NCBI GenBank assembly: GCA_016748015.1
Contig: JAAOMT010000384.1
Location: forward strand, 46,866-110,865
Direction of reading: 5' to 3'
DNA: 64,000 nt
Source of the DNA: Geosiphon pyriformis
Taxonomy: Eukaryota; Glomeromycota; Glomeromycetes; Archaeosporales; Geosiphonaceae
Shown here: positions 26,056 to 44,348 of the stretch, piece after piece
Numbering within the stretch: the first letter of the stretch is position 1
Layout of the letters: each line of letters opens with the position of its first letter
The notes under the pieces: generated by a model
Told to the model about the DNA's origin: nothing
Seen by the model: the letters and a program-made list of their open reading frames with translations, nothing else
The model's database searches: none
Program-made: the position numbers and the translations under genes

Positions 26056-26820
26056 ATGCAAATTTGCTTAAATGCCAAATTTGATTATCCTTTTGGGTTT
26101 TACAACTCTTACTACAAAAAATTGATGTTTCCGGGCTTAATCGCTTTTAGTTTGCGAATTATGGGCTACTATTTAATTTGGTTTTGCTTTGTTCTTTCTG
26201 TTTTTATACCTTAGTTCTTGTATACCTAGCTTTACATTATTTTTAAATTTTAATTTCGAGATTAACAATGAGGCAGCACGATGTGCACGCTCTTACCATT
26301 TATTCCAAATTGAAAATTGTGTACAAAGTCACCTATAAATAAACCATTGAGAATCTCAATAAATTATTGTGAAATAATTTTTTGAAAAAATATCAGACGA
26401 TAAAAATAAGCATTATTCATGTCATTGCTATAAGAATCCATTTTTCTCTAAATTAATAATTTATTAGGACATAAGTATAAATGTTGACAAAAACTGGGCG
26501 GGCATCTCAGTTTCATTACCGATTAATTGTTATCGATAAGAAAACTTGAGCCATCCCAATTCCGATAACAAAAGCAGAACTCTTGATTATTACATATTAA
26601 TTGAAGAGTGTCGCACCCACGTTGAGATCGATTTTATTTCATCAAAGCTAATTATGCACACTCTAATTCCTTCGTCAGCTTGATTAAAACCTTTATTTAT
26701 TGAAATTTGATTTTTATGCACATCATCCTTTCAACCAAAGTTGTAGCTGTAGCACACGTCAGAGCTTTTAGAAATATACAACCTATGAAATTGACTTCGA
26801 CCTCGAAAGTGAGTTAATGA
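26056..26820. other. convergent 3' region of ARP1 and BCD1
   Basis: 765 bp between two convergent stop codons. It contains AATAAA-like sites (for example near 26,337 and 26,358) that could serve ARP1 polyadenylation. No further gene is seen. Confidence 0.5.
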
Positions 26821-28443
26821 TCAATCACTGTCACTTGTTGTATCACATTCGGTTTCACTTTCACTTGAAGTAGGGTTTTCTACTGAGGATCCAATTCCAC
26901 TTAAAATTTTATTTTCATCAGTGGTTTCGGGCTGAGACTCATTTTCAATTGTAAATTCACTATCACTGTTGTATCTAATTTCATCTTCACTTGTGAATTC
27001 ATTTTCGCGGGTAGAATCGTTTTCATTTCCACTTATGCGTTCAGTGTCACTTACGATTTCATTGTCACTTGCATGCTGATTGCTACCCTCAATTTGAGGT
27101 TTGATTTGATTGTGCTCTCTTTTATTGATGATTTGAAAATCATTTGTGCTCAAGCTAGCTTTTTTAATGTTGGGAATTTTGGATTCGGTTTTTTTTTCTG
27201 CATGAACCTCTCGTTGGTCTATCTCAATATCACGATCCAATGGCATCTGCTGGTAAACAAAAATTGTGGGAAATTCGATGATGGTTTTCTCTCTTAAGGA
27301 GTTGGAAAATGTGGAATTGGGGTTGAGAATGTAATATTTCGGATTGTTTGCCTATATAATAAAGGAATTGACGTCAAGGAAATTATTGTGACGAATTCGC
27401 TTTGAAGAAAATCTATAAGTAAATAAAAACTTGCTGGCTGTTTTTCTTTCTTCATTAAAAATATGTAATCCTCGAATGGAATAGCTTGAAGGCACCTTTT
27501 TTCGGTAATAGGTAGGAAAGTGAGTAAATCTTTTAAACCTTCTGCAAGCGTTTTGGTTTCTTTGCATCTAATTTCAATGTGATCAAAAAGATTAATGAGT
27601 TTATAATCCTAAAAATATCGAGAAGAATATCAAAAGGCTGAATACTTGTTTAAGAAGATTTTGCTGCTGAGCTCCGAGAAAATCCATTCGATTTGCCATG
27701 AAATCAAACCATCCTTACTGTAATTAAAAAATTTACGGATTTACTATAAGTTATGAGAATTTGAAAGGTAGGATGATATTGAATAGCCTTACGATTTAAA
27801 GCTTGTTCGATTTAACAGCTTCCTCTTCATTCCATATGGCATTGAAATTAAATGAATGCCTCTGTTTCGTGCTTGTCTGGAAATTTGTTCCGAAAAAAAC
27901 TGCCTTTTTGTTGTACTAGGGGTTAGCTGCTGCCTTATCGTGCGATTGTTAACATCAGCTACCCGAGCTAAACTTTCAAGATAGGTATAATCTGAGAAGA
28001 AGCCATAATGATTTAATATAAATTGAAATCGAATAACAGCGAAAAAAAGATTCAATGATCAAACATAGTCAGAACTCACCCAACATCATTTCTTGATACC
28101 CGTATTGCTCACGAGAAATATAATGTGCTTTAGATCGCATTCCATTACAATTCGCAGTCTTTTTATGCTGCTGGCAACAAGCAAGAGAGCAAGTCCGAAA
28201 CCTGCACCGTGGGCATTTATATTTGGCGGTAACATGACAGAGCTGACAGTTGGAGGAGCTTAAAGGTGGTGACCTTGCACGTTTTCTTTTTGTTGCGCGC
28301 TTAGTCGCTGCTGCTGGAGAATCTATTTTGCTATTTGATTGTTCTCTTTTAGTTTCTAAGCTGGATAAAGGTTCCTGAACCACAGAATCTGCCTCAACTT
28401 TACATTTCCCGAGAATAAAACCAAGAGGATCAAGAGACGACAT
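26821..28443 (-). CDS. BCD1: box C/D snoRNP assembly factor, HIT zinc finger
   Basis: Exons 28443-28080, 27991-27793, 27717-27646, 27608-27539 and 27495-27431, then a last exon ending at 26821. BCD1 (ZNHIT6) helps assemble C/D snoRNPs in the nucleus. A HIT finger is at residues 66-99 (ligands C66, C69, C77, C80, C85, C89, H93, C99), preceded by a Lys/Arg-rich patch at 48-57. SWQIEW and the block REKTIIEFPTIFV match the family's middle and C-terminal signatures. The tail is acidic, Ser/Glu/Asp-rich, with repeated SE/SD/TE units. Taking 27292 as the last exon start closes a 413-residue frame but skips KYYILNPNSTFSNS (27336-27295), which looks conserved and is in phase with the last exon only. 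That junction is uncertain. The first in-frame ATG is 28443. Confidence 0.85.
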
Positions 28444-28731
28444 GGACCCGGAAGAAACCAAAAACGGGAGGGGCTAGAGTAAATTATTTGTTCAATCTGC
28501 TCAGTAAAAAGTTGCCTATCTGGTTTATATTATGACACGATGTGACTAACCACTGGGAAATAATAGCAATTTTGTAATTCTTACTAATTATATTAAGAAT
28601 TCAAGTTTTTTGTGTTTTAAAAAGTAAGCATATATAAATTGAAAATAATATTTACAAAAAATAATATTTTATAAATTTTCCAAATAAATTAATCAGCCAG
28701 AATTTATTGCTTTCAAATGCACCTTGAAATT
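28444..28731. other. spacer upstream of BCD1
   Basis: 288 bp between the BCD1 start and the stop of the tandem upstream gene. It is AT-rich in its right half and presumably carries the BCD1 promoter and the neighbour's 3' UTR. No motif is resolved. Confidence 0.45.
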
Positions 28732-30013
28732 TTATGAAGTGATAAAAACTTCTATTTTTGGTATTATAGGTGCTTCATGTTTAGATGGTATTTCTTCCCA
28801 ATCTAGGCTCCATTCAGTTGGCATGATACCACCAATGGGTCCTAAAACATGTACTGCCAATTCGTGAGCACAACATAATCGATCTGACCATTTGACGTTC
28901 GAGTTTAATGCTGTTTTTCCAAGATGTCCACCATAAGGATCCCAGCTTTCCCAATCTTCAAAACATCGTTTCAGTTTTTCGGGCCATCGATGACAAATTC
29001 GTTCTTGAATTCGTACCAATCGTTCGATTAATTTCACAAGAAGAAAATGTGCCGTTGACTCATTACTCGTGTAATCAATATCTTCAAGATCCCGAAGTAA
29101 ATCGGCAATCTCATAGCGTGGTTGCCACGCGTCTTTTGCTTCAATTGGAGGTGGACCTTGATCCCATCGGATTTTAGCTAGGTGTTGTAGTGGTGGGATA
29201 ATATTTTGTGGGTCGTAGATAATTCGACCAAATGCATAACATCTTAGAATTATTCCTGTTGTGTCATTCTTTATGTTGTGACAAATGTGTGATGGAGGAT
29301 GAATGAAAATTTCAACCTATGCGAAAATTCCAGAAATTGTTAATATTAATATCCTTAAGAATCTCATACAAATATTTATAATCACCTCTAATCCATCAAT
29401 TACAATATTTCTCCGACATGTTCGCGGCGATTTAATAAGAACATCAACATCCATATCGCTATTAGGAAAAAAATTAATCATGATTGCTGAAATTTTCGCG
29501 TCAGATTCTGTCATACGCGACGCGTCAAAGATTCTCCCTCAAAAATTATATCTACTCTAAATGACAATCATTTACCTAATAACTGATAAGGTGCTAAATT
29601 TAATAAAATAATCACCTATGTGGACCAGCATTTCCATAAATTCTCGAGCCGTATGCGAACAAACCCAACAAATCATCACCAAACTCTTGTGTCAGTTTGA
29701 CCAATAATTTGGCATAGATAGCGTCATTTGATTTTGAAACAACCGTCTTCTTCATACTGCTAGGTTTTTTCCAAAAATATGAAAGCCTAGTGACTATGTC
29801 TACCGCTATTCCTATTGAGGAAGCTCCGGTAAAGGCACTTGATTGTTTTGATTTTGGACCTTTTGCTTCGGACAACGTTGTTGCTGATGTTGTCGATGAG
29901 TTCGTCCCTGGGTGTGTCGGCGGTAAGTTGAAAAAACGCATGAACGGTACAGCTGGGTAGTTTTTTGAGGTATTCTTCGGGTTCTTGAAACGGCTACCAA
30001 ATATCGTATACAT
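28732..30013 (-). CDS. nucleotidyltransferase-fold protein, substrate unknown
   Basis: Three exons, 30013-29616, 29458-29386 and 29316-28732, give 351 residues. The sequence shows the Pol-beta-type nucleotidyltransferase signature: FAYGSRIYGNAGPH (Gly-Ser) at about 119-132, SDMDVDVLI at 133-141 with the paired catalytic Asp residues, and LEVEIFI near 155-161 offering the third acidic residue. The Asp motif is made by splicing across intron 1. The C-terminal half is helical-looking and rich in Trp, Arg and Glu, as in helper domains behind small MNT-type enzymes. The N-terminal 100 residues are Ser/Thr/Lys-rich. The Tam41 CDP-DAG synthase was considered but its motifs do not fit. Catalysis is likely; the target (RNA, protein or small molecule) cannot be told. 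Confidence 0.8.
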
Positions 30014-30734
30014 AAATATTTAACTAAATGAATTCGTTGAATCTTTTAGAATAATTGTTTTTAACTGTAATCCAAAAGACTGGCTTGAGAACCTTTACTT
30101 AAATGTATGAATTTATATCTACAATTTGAAAAGTTTTAAGTGAAAAGATTCATAAATTTAGATATAGAAAAAGTGTGGGAAATGGAGGTGAACGTAAGAG
30201 AAATAAGAAAGAGACGAGAATGAAAAATGAGAATGAGAATGAATGCTACAAAATTTCAAAAAATATTGATCTGGGAAAGAAATTTGTCAGCCTAGAATTG
30301 GTGACTGGGCAGATGATGATAGAATGAGGCAAGATAAATATTAGCTTTGTGAGTGGGAGATTTTATCAAATAAATGTGGAAAAATTTATTTGTATTAATA
30401 TCATCGAAATTTAAACTTGACTTGAATATTAGAATATCTGGATTTTAAATTGGAGAAATGGCGAATAATCCCATTTTCATTTATTATATGGTTGGCAGAC
30501 TTCTATAATTTTTGTTGATATAAGTTCTAATTGATTTTTGTAGTTCAAGCGGTAGCAGAGGGTCCTTTTACCACGGGAGGCGGTACGCCAAGTAACGGGT
30601 ATAATTGGTCACGAATCAATCGTAAATTGGATATTGGTTCATCCCTTTCATTCAGAAAATCGTGTTTGGATTAGAGACTATCCAGAATCAAATATTCATG
30701 AAAGCATCTGGGGATTGAATCTCGAAATTATTCC
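30014..30734. other. spacer between nucleotidyltransferase gene and TBCD
   Basis: About 720 bp. 30,170-30,260 is purine-rich (GAGAATGAGAATGAATG-type). 30,541-30,605 is a GC-richer patch (GCGGTAGCAGAGGGTCC) unlike its surroundings. Neither reads as a gene. The right part should contain the TBCD 3' UTR. Confidence 0.45.
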
Positions 30735-38118
<7,384 letters not shown>

Positions 38119-40693
38119 ATGGCCGATAGTTTGCCTGTTATACCAGGCGTCTTGATGCCTGAAGAACGTGCAAGGGCTTTAAGAAAGCAAATAAGAGATC
38201 TCGTGGGATGTTCCGGGTAGGCTATGCAAACAAAAATATTTTTTACGATTCGACGTGATTCGACAATGTTTCTTTCTGTCTTGACAAGGATTTAGTACTT
38301 TATTTGGGATGTCGCTATCCCACTTTTCGAAGAAATTCTTTGTTTAACAAACTTTTATTTCTCAATACTTTGTTTCCCGCACCTTACATTTCCTTTTTAA
38401 AAAAATCAATTTATTGCTTTGGTTTGCTTTACTCAAAAGATTCGAGTATGCCTGACAAAAAATAAATTATTAACAAATTTTTCCTTTATCCTTAAACGAT
38501 ATCTATTCCATTGAATTTATTGTATCGCAGCTTCCCTGGTAACTTGACTGCTAGGATTTCTTTTGTCGGCGCATTTTACCCCAAAAATGATTAATATAAT
38601 TAATTGTTATTTTGACTTTTAAAGGGGCTCAACCGATAAGTTTCCTTAAACAGCATTTGAAAGAGCTGGAACTCGAAAAGTAAATGAATTTCCTGAAATT
38701 TTCCCCCTTGATTAATTATATCAATAAATCGAACCAGATTATTGAAATGTCCGTACCCATATCCAAACCCAATTCAAAAAGTTACTTTGTGTGTGAAAAA
38801 TCGGACGGTGTTAGAGTTTTGGTGTACCTGACCCTGAACGATGAAAAAAATCAAGAAGTCTTCTTGGTTGGTATTCTCTATTTTTCACCAGTTCTTATTT
38901 GAAAATTTCCCGTTATCGTGAAAGAATTCCACTTAACACTTGGTGGATAGATGGATCGTAAAAATCAATTCCACCAAGTACAAGGCTTTCAATTCCCTAA
39001 TTACGAAGTTCCGAATCAATTCCTTGACAAAACTATCTTCGATGGAGAACTTATCTTTGATATGGAAGAGAACGGATCGGTAAATATAGTCCACTTTTCA
39101 TACATATCTTTCTCACTTTTTATTACGTTTACTGAATTACTAAAACATTTGATCTCGTATCCCATTTAAACTTAGAAAACTTTAAAACTTCTCGCATTTG
39201 ACCTGCTATCAATATCTGGGAAGAATCTTACCGAACGACCTTTAACCAGTCGTCTAGGGGTAAATTATTCCACTAAATTCTCTCTCACTTTTGTTGTTGA
39301 TTCAATCAACTAGACTCCATTATTAATGAATCTCTTCCCTCTATGCATAGTACCTACGTGAACATATAATGAAACCCCATAAGAAACTGCTCCACAATAA
39401 TAAGATGCCTGTCCGATCGCAACCTTTCGTGTAAGTCAAAATTTTGGCCCTTTTTATCACAACAAAAGTAACATTCAATTTAAATATATGATAAAATTAT
39501 ACCATATATAGCATTGAGGTGAAACAAATGGAGTTATCATATGGGCTCGAAAAAGTTTTTCAGGAAGTCATCCCGAGCTTAAAACATCAAAGCGATGGAC
39601 TCATATTTACATCAGCCGTTGCTCCTTATAAGACTGGAACTTGCGATAAAATGTAGGAAACATCTTAATCACAAATTATACAGTTTAATTGAAAATATTA
39701 CGAGTCAGAATTCACGAATGTTCCTTGGTCATTTTCTTAGGCTAAAATGGAAACCAGCGCACGAAAATTCGGTTGACTTCAAATTGCGCGTCGTTTCGGC
39801 AGGATCGAGTAAGCCAAGTTTTCAACTTCACCAGTGGGTAAAGCGCGATGATCATGAATACTTTGGTGAAATGGGAGTAACAGACAAAGAATGGTCACAG
39901 TGAGTAAATCTAACTCATTTAAACAAATATTTTTCATACAGACTTCTGGAAGGTTATTAAAAGTCTATTTAATTAAATAGGTTTGTTCAAAACAAGGTAC
40001 CGTTAGACGGGCGGATAGTGGAAGTGGTATATGATCCAACTCGTGGTGTCACCTCACCATGGAAGTTTATGAGATTCCGGGAGGACAAGTTTCAAGGGAA
40101 TCACGCCACGACCGTCGCAAAAATTATACGAAGCATAAACGATGGGGTAACTAAAGAAGAGGTTTGTTTTCTATTTTTATTCAATCCTAAAAATTTCCTT
40201 TGTTAATTTAATTAACTCGTACATATACTTATTTATCTAGTTACTCGATCACTCCTCAATAGTTCGTGCTGCATGGAAACTGAGGGAGACCCTGAAAGAT
40301 CAAGATGCTCGTGAAAAGCAACAAACACAAAAGCGACATGAACAGCGTAGTCGTCAAGAAGAGAAAGAGGAGGAATTCCGGCCTCGTAAAACACCAAAAT
40401 CCCAGCAAGTGGCTACCCCCGCTCTCGGCATTCAAGTTAAATCTCAAGGGCGTCGAGAGCCATACAAACCAAAGGTCACATCGGTACAAGTCCCCATAAC
40501 AACAACACAACGGAGGGTTTCGAGACCAATAGAGAAGCCAGAGCTAATAGTGGCTCGTCCTTTGGGTCCAAATGACCAGTCGAAGCTCGAGCTTCCCCCC
40601 TTGCGACCCCAGAAGCAACAGCAACCATCTCCACCGCATTCGGATGGCTCGAAGCCACCCTCACCAAAAAAAGCAAGTCCCCCAGCTCAATAA
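38119..40693 (+). CDS. CEG1: mRNA-capping enzyme, GTP:RNA guanylyltransferase
   Basis: Eleven exons: 38119-38216, 38531-38538, 38625-38679, 38782-38866, 38951-39079, 39176-39259, 39351-39430, 39512-39652, 39741-39899, 39981-40161 and 40241-40693, giving 490 residues (yeast Ceg1 is 459). It transfers GMP to diphosphate-ended nascent mRNA in the nucleus. The lysine nucleophile motif KSDG is at 60-63. It is followed by FDGELIF (motif III), DGLIFTSA (motif IV), LKWKPAHENSVDF (motif V) and WKFMRFREDK near the C-terminal OB fold. There is no RNA triphosphatase domain, as expected for the two-subunit fungal enzyme. The C-terminal 130 residues are Pro/Lys/Arg-rich and low-complexity. Exon 2 is only 8 nt. 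Confidence 0.95.
38531..38538 (+). other. 8-nt microexon of CEG1
   Basis: CTTCCCTG, bounded by TATCGCAG and GTAACT. With two bases from exon 1 and two from exon 3 it encodes Gly-Phe-Pro-Gly in the conserved FPGAQPISF block. Without it the frame breaks. Confidence 0.85.
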
Positions 40694-41607
40694 TACAGTC
40701 ATTCCGGGCTGGCAAGGGTTTAGCTGTTAGGTAGTCATTAGATGCTGCCTATGATAATTTAGGTTTGATAAAAAGTACGTTCATTTCGGCTTTGCCCGAA
40801 ATTGGCATTTAAATAAATATCATCGCAACAATAATTGGTTTTTGGTATAGTATTTATAATAATTGATTTTTGTACAGTTTTCACGAAATGTAGGATCGCT
40901 GGTAATAAATATGAAAAAATTCTCTGATGGTTCTTGTGTTTTTCCATCAATTGCATTATGATAAACATTAATAAAAGGACCTTCATTATCTCAAGTCTGA
41001 GTAACATAACTACATAAGAAGCTCCAATGCCAAACTTTGAGCCACATCAAAAATTCTCAGGAACGGAAAGAATCGGGAAAGATTATTAAATAATCCCAGT
41101 TGGTGATTGAATCTAAAAGAAGTAATTGACTTTCATGACTTTCAGCGAGAATTTAAAGTTCACGAAGACATTTTGGAGAACATATCGCTGTTCAATTTTT
41201 ATTTCTCTATTATAGCCTAGTAACTTCATTGTGATATGAAAGGATGTATGGTCCAAAATAAGTAGAAAGTTTTGGAAGCCCCTAGTAATGTTACAACTTC
41301 TCAAAAATTGAAGATCTATTAGGCTTCTTGATGAACTTGTATTTTTAAGGATTTAATGCGTAAAAGAAAAGTTTAATTGTCAAAGAATTTTATGGGTTGA
41401 CATCTGAGCACTATGATCAAAGAGATTTGGGAACATCTCATAATTTGAGCTTTTGCAAATCCATTGTCTCCGACTCGCAGGCTATCGAAATCCTGTCGAA
41501 TGTCACACGCATACGGATACTAGAGCCTGAAAATTCAAAATTGCGAAACGTTTCACACTTTGAATCTTAAACATTTCCTTCTTTAATCTTGTATTAAATA
41601 CCTGAAA
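40694..41607. other. spacer between CEG1 and ERV41
   Basis: About 910 bp between tandem genes. AAATAAATA near 40,811 could be the CEG1 poly(A) region. Open frames here lack codon structure or known motifs, and none is supported as a gene. Confidence 0.5.
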
Positions 41608-43346
41608 ATGTTCTCGCGACTTCTCAAAAGTATGTTGGCCTTCGATGCCTTCCCAAAAGTTGATGCGGGCTATCAACGTCGTAGTACGCACGGGGGGCTA
41701 GTTACTACTCTAGTTTCGATATTTTTATGGCTGCTAATATCTAGCGAGTTTCGTGACTATCTACGCGTGTCCCAAGCATACGAGTTTCTTGTAGACCAAA
41801 ATATTAATCATGGACTACAGATAAATGTCGATGTAACGGTGAATACGCCTTGTTTAGGTGGGTAAGGGGAGCGAGTGCACTGATTGCTGATCTTGTAAGG
41901 TCCCAAACTATTTCGAAGTATGTTTTGCATATTACCTTGGGTTAACTTCGTTTTGACCTCCCTCTGAAAAAGTCTTAACGGTTGATCTTTTGGACATAGC
42001 GGGAGAACGGGTACATGTTGCTAGTGAATTAGAACTTGTTCCGGTAACTGAGTTTTTGTCAAATGAAAAAATTCTGCCTTCTTTAAAGATTTAGTTCAAC
42101 TTTTTAACATTTGAAAATTTCTTTACAGGCAAAATTCGAAGTTCGAACGGCACATCGTGTAGGGTAAATTTCCAGATAATATATAAATTGGAATCAACCC
42201 TATTTTAACGATTTGTCATTTCCATTGTCTAGAGAAATGGTAGATGGGCCGTTAGATGTTCATCAGATGGTAAAAGACGCTGCGTGGAAGCAAAATGGTT
42301 TATTTCCGGATGAGGCTGTTCACGGTTGTTTGCACTCATTAATTATTGAACAGATATTAAAAGTCTCAAAAGAAACCAATATTATTACTAATACCGAAAC
42401 TTTTACTTTATAGAAAACGAATTATCAGCCTGTAGAATATTTGGGACATTTGAAGTTAATAAAGTGACGGGCAATCTTCACATTACCGCTGTTGGCCATG
42501 GTTATGGTTTTGGCTTTATTCACATTGATCATGAAGGTTTCTAAAAAGATACATTCTGAACCATTAAAATATATGCGATTTTACTCTTAAAAGAAATATT
42601 GAAATATTAATACTGATTTTTAAAATTAGTAATGAACTTTACTCATCGAATTGATGAATTTTCATTTGGAACACATTATCCACGTCTCGTGAATCCCCTC
42701 GATAATAGTGTTGAAATTTCTCATATGCGTAAGTTGACAAATTTTTAAGCCAATATTTCTTGGGTAATTCTTATATATTATTTTATACAGACTCCGAAAT
42801 GTTTTCTTATTACATGTCAGTGGTAAGTAAAGTTTCCTTTTGAATTGTCTAATTAACAGGATAATATCTTGGTTGATATTCTAAATATTATCGTCAGGTT
42901 CCCACAACATATATCGACAATAATGGTCGTGTACTTCTTACAAATCAATATTCCGTCACTGATTATTCTCGTGAAATTAAAACTGATATAGGACAAACCG
43001 GAATTCCAGGTATTTGCTGATGAAAGTTTTATTTATGCTGGAAGATAATTAATCATTAGATCTAAAATCCTTCAATTCAAAAAAAAAAGGAATATTCTTC
43101 AAATATGAAATCGAACCAATATCGGTTCGTATAACTGAGACTAGACCAAGTTTTGAGAAATTTCTGGTAAGATTGTGTGGAATTGTAGGTGGTATTTGGG
43201 TAACAGCGGGATTTTTGTTCCGAATAGGAGATAGTATTTGGACAATTTTGAAAGGAGGAAATCACCATGGGATAATTTTAGGGCCTCACGGTGTACAGAC
43301 TGGTTATTATTCGGAAACTTCATATGAAAAACCGAATTCGGACTGA
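41608..43346 (+). CDS. ERV41: ER-Golgi COPII vesicle protein, ERGIC2 family
   Basis: Nine exons: 41608-41857, 41973-42043, 42129-42163, 42233-42324, 42429-42536, 42630-42728, 42791-42822, 42898-43009 and 43090-43346. They encode 351 residues, the size of yeast Erv41. Erv41-Erv46 is a membrane complex cycling between ER and Golgi that helps retrieve ER proteins. Signs: the N-terminal LKSMLAFDAFPKVDAGYQ motif, a hydrophobic segment at about 30-46, VDLLDIAGERV, the ACRIFGTFEVNKVTGNLH block with HITAVGHGYG, FSFGTHYPRLVNPLD, and a second hydrophobic segment near the C-terminus (LCGIVGGIWVTAGFLF). A short tail follows. Erv46 is excluded by its larger size and Cys-rich loop. All junctions keep frame. 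Confidence 0.93.
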
Positions 43347-43552
43347 AGATAACAGGAAATTCGTTAAGACAATGCTTGCCAAATAAAATCTAACTATTAC
43401 AGGCATTAATCATTTTCGTACCTAAACAAATTGGTATCTTGAGTTAATGCTGCAAAATATTCACTTACTTGTTACCTTGGAATACTCTTTGTCTCAGGTT
43501 TTAATTGCTAATGTATATTTTCTTACATGTAACGGAGAGATAATATTCCAAT

Positions 43553-44017
43553 TTATTTGACAGACGTCTTTAGCTGCAAGCCATGGAGTTTTTTGATATC
43601 CTCTTTCAACAATTCGTTAACAAGACGATGTTGCTGCACAGTTGGTAAACCTTCAAATGCTTCTGAAGCAATTACCACTGCGTACATGTCCCCACAACCA
43701 CCTAATATATACATTTTACTTAAGTTGACCATGTTTTTTATTAAGACATAATCATTTATTGAACGCTGTAAATATTCCTATTTACCCGAAATATCTTGTA
43801 CCTTCAACTTTGAAGGTCGGAACTTTTGTGCTAATTTTTCGTACAAGTATTTCTCTCCTTTGGTTAATACTGACAATTCTGAAGTATCATTCTGTGTTGG
43901 CAGAGTTTTAGAGAAGAGACGTTGGAATGTGGGAGGATTCACAGGAATTCTTATATACTTTGATGTATTTAAAGCTATGTAAGGTGCTAAATGATTTTTA
44001 GGAAGGTTGAAGCGCAT
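43553..44017 (-). CDS. BOL3: BolA-like protein, probably mitochondrial
   Basis: Two exons, 44017-43786 and 43701-43553, give 126 residues. Residues 1-40 are rich in Arg/Lys with almost no acidic residues, like a mitochondrial targeting peptide. The BolA domain follows from about residue 51 (LTKGEKYLYEKLAQKF). It has the GGCGDMYAV loop with Cys80 and the QQHRLVNELLKEDI helix with His102, the ligands with which BolA proteins share an Fe-S cluster with monothiol glutaredoxins. BOLA3/Bol3 acts late in mitochondrial Fe-S delivery. The subfamily call rests on the presequence and the Cys. It is convergent with ERV41 (206 bp) and divergent from CWH43 (331 bp). Confidence 0.88.
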
Positions 44018-44348
44018 TTTGGAAACACCAGAGTTAAAGATAAAAATATAGGAAAAAAATTCTCAATATCGAAAAGAACGCGTCGATCAGAAAGAAGTTG
44101 AATCTTTCGGAATATGGGCCGGCCCGAAAAAAGATTATATTCATTGTTTCGACAAATAATGATAAGAACGCGGGGAAGGTTGTTAACCTTTTCAAGTGTT
44201 TTGACTTAAAACTATACTGGGAAATCTTTCACAGTAGAATTCGTAAAATACAACAGTGGCTATTGATCTTTGAAACGAGTTAAAGACTGTCATTTGGTAG
44301 ATGCCGATTTCAAAAGCTCTTCTGTTTGTCATACCTTGAATAAAAACC
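44018..44348. promoter_or_regulatory. shared intergenic region of BolA-like gene and CWH43
   Basis: 331 bp between divergent start codons. Both promoters are expected here. No specific element was recognised. Confidence 0.35.

Noticed and set aside
28732..30013. identification as Tam41 (mitochondrial CDP-DAG synthase)
   Set aside because: Both have an FAYGS-like motif, but the SDMDVDVLI motif and the rest of the protein do not follow Tam41.
30541..30605. possible tRNA gene because of AGTTCAAGCGGTAGC
   Set aside because: No T-arm, no acceptor pairing and no anticodon arm could be drawn on either strand.
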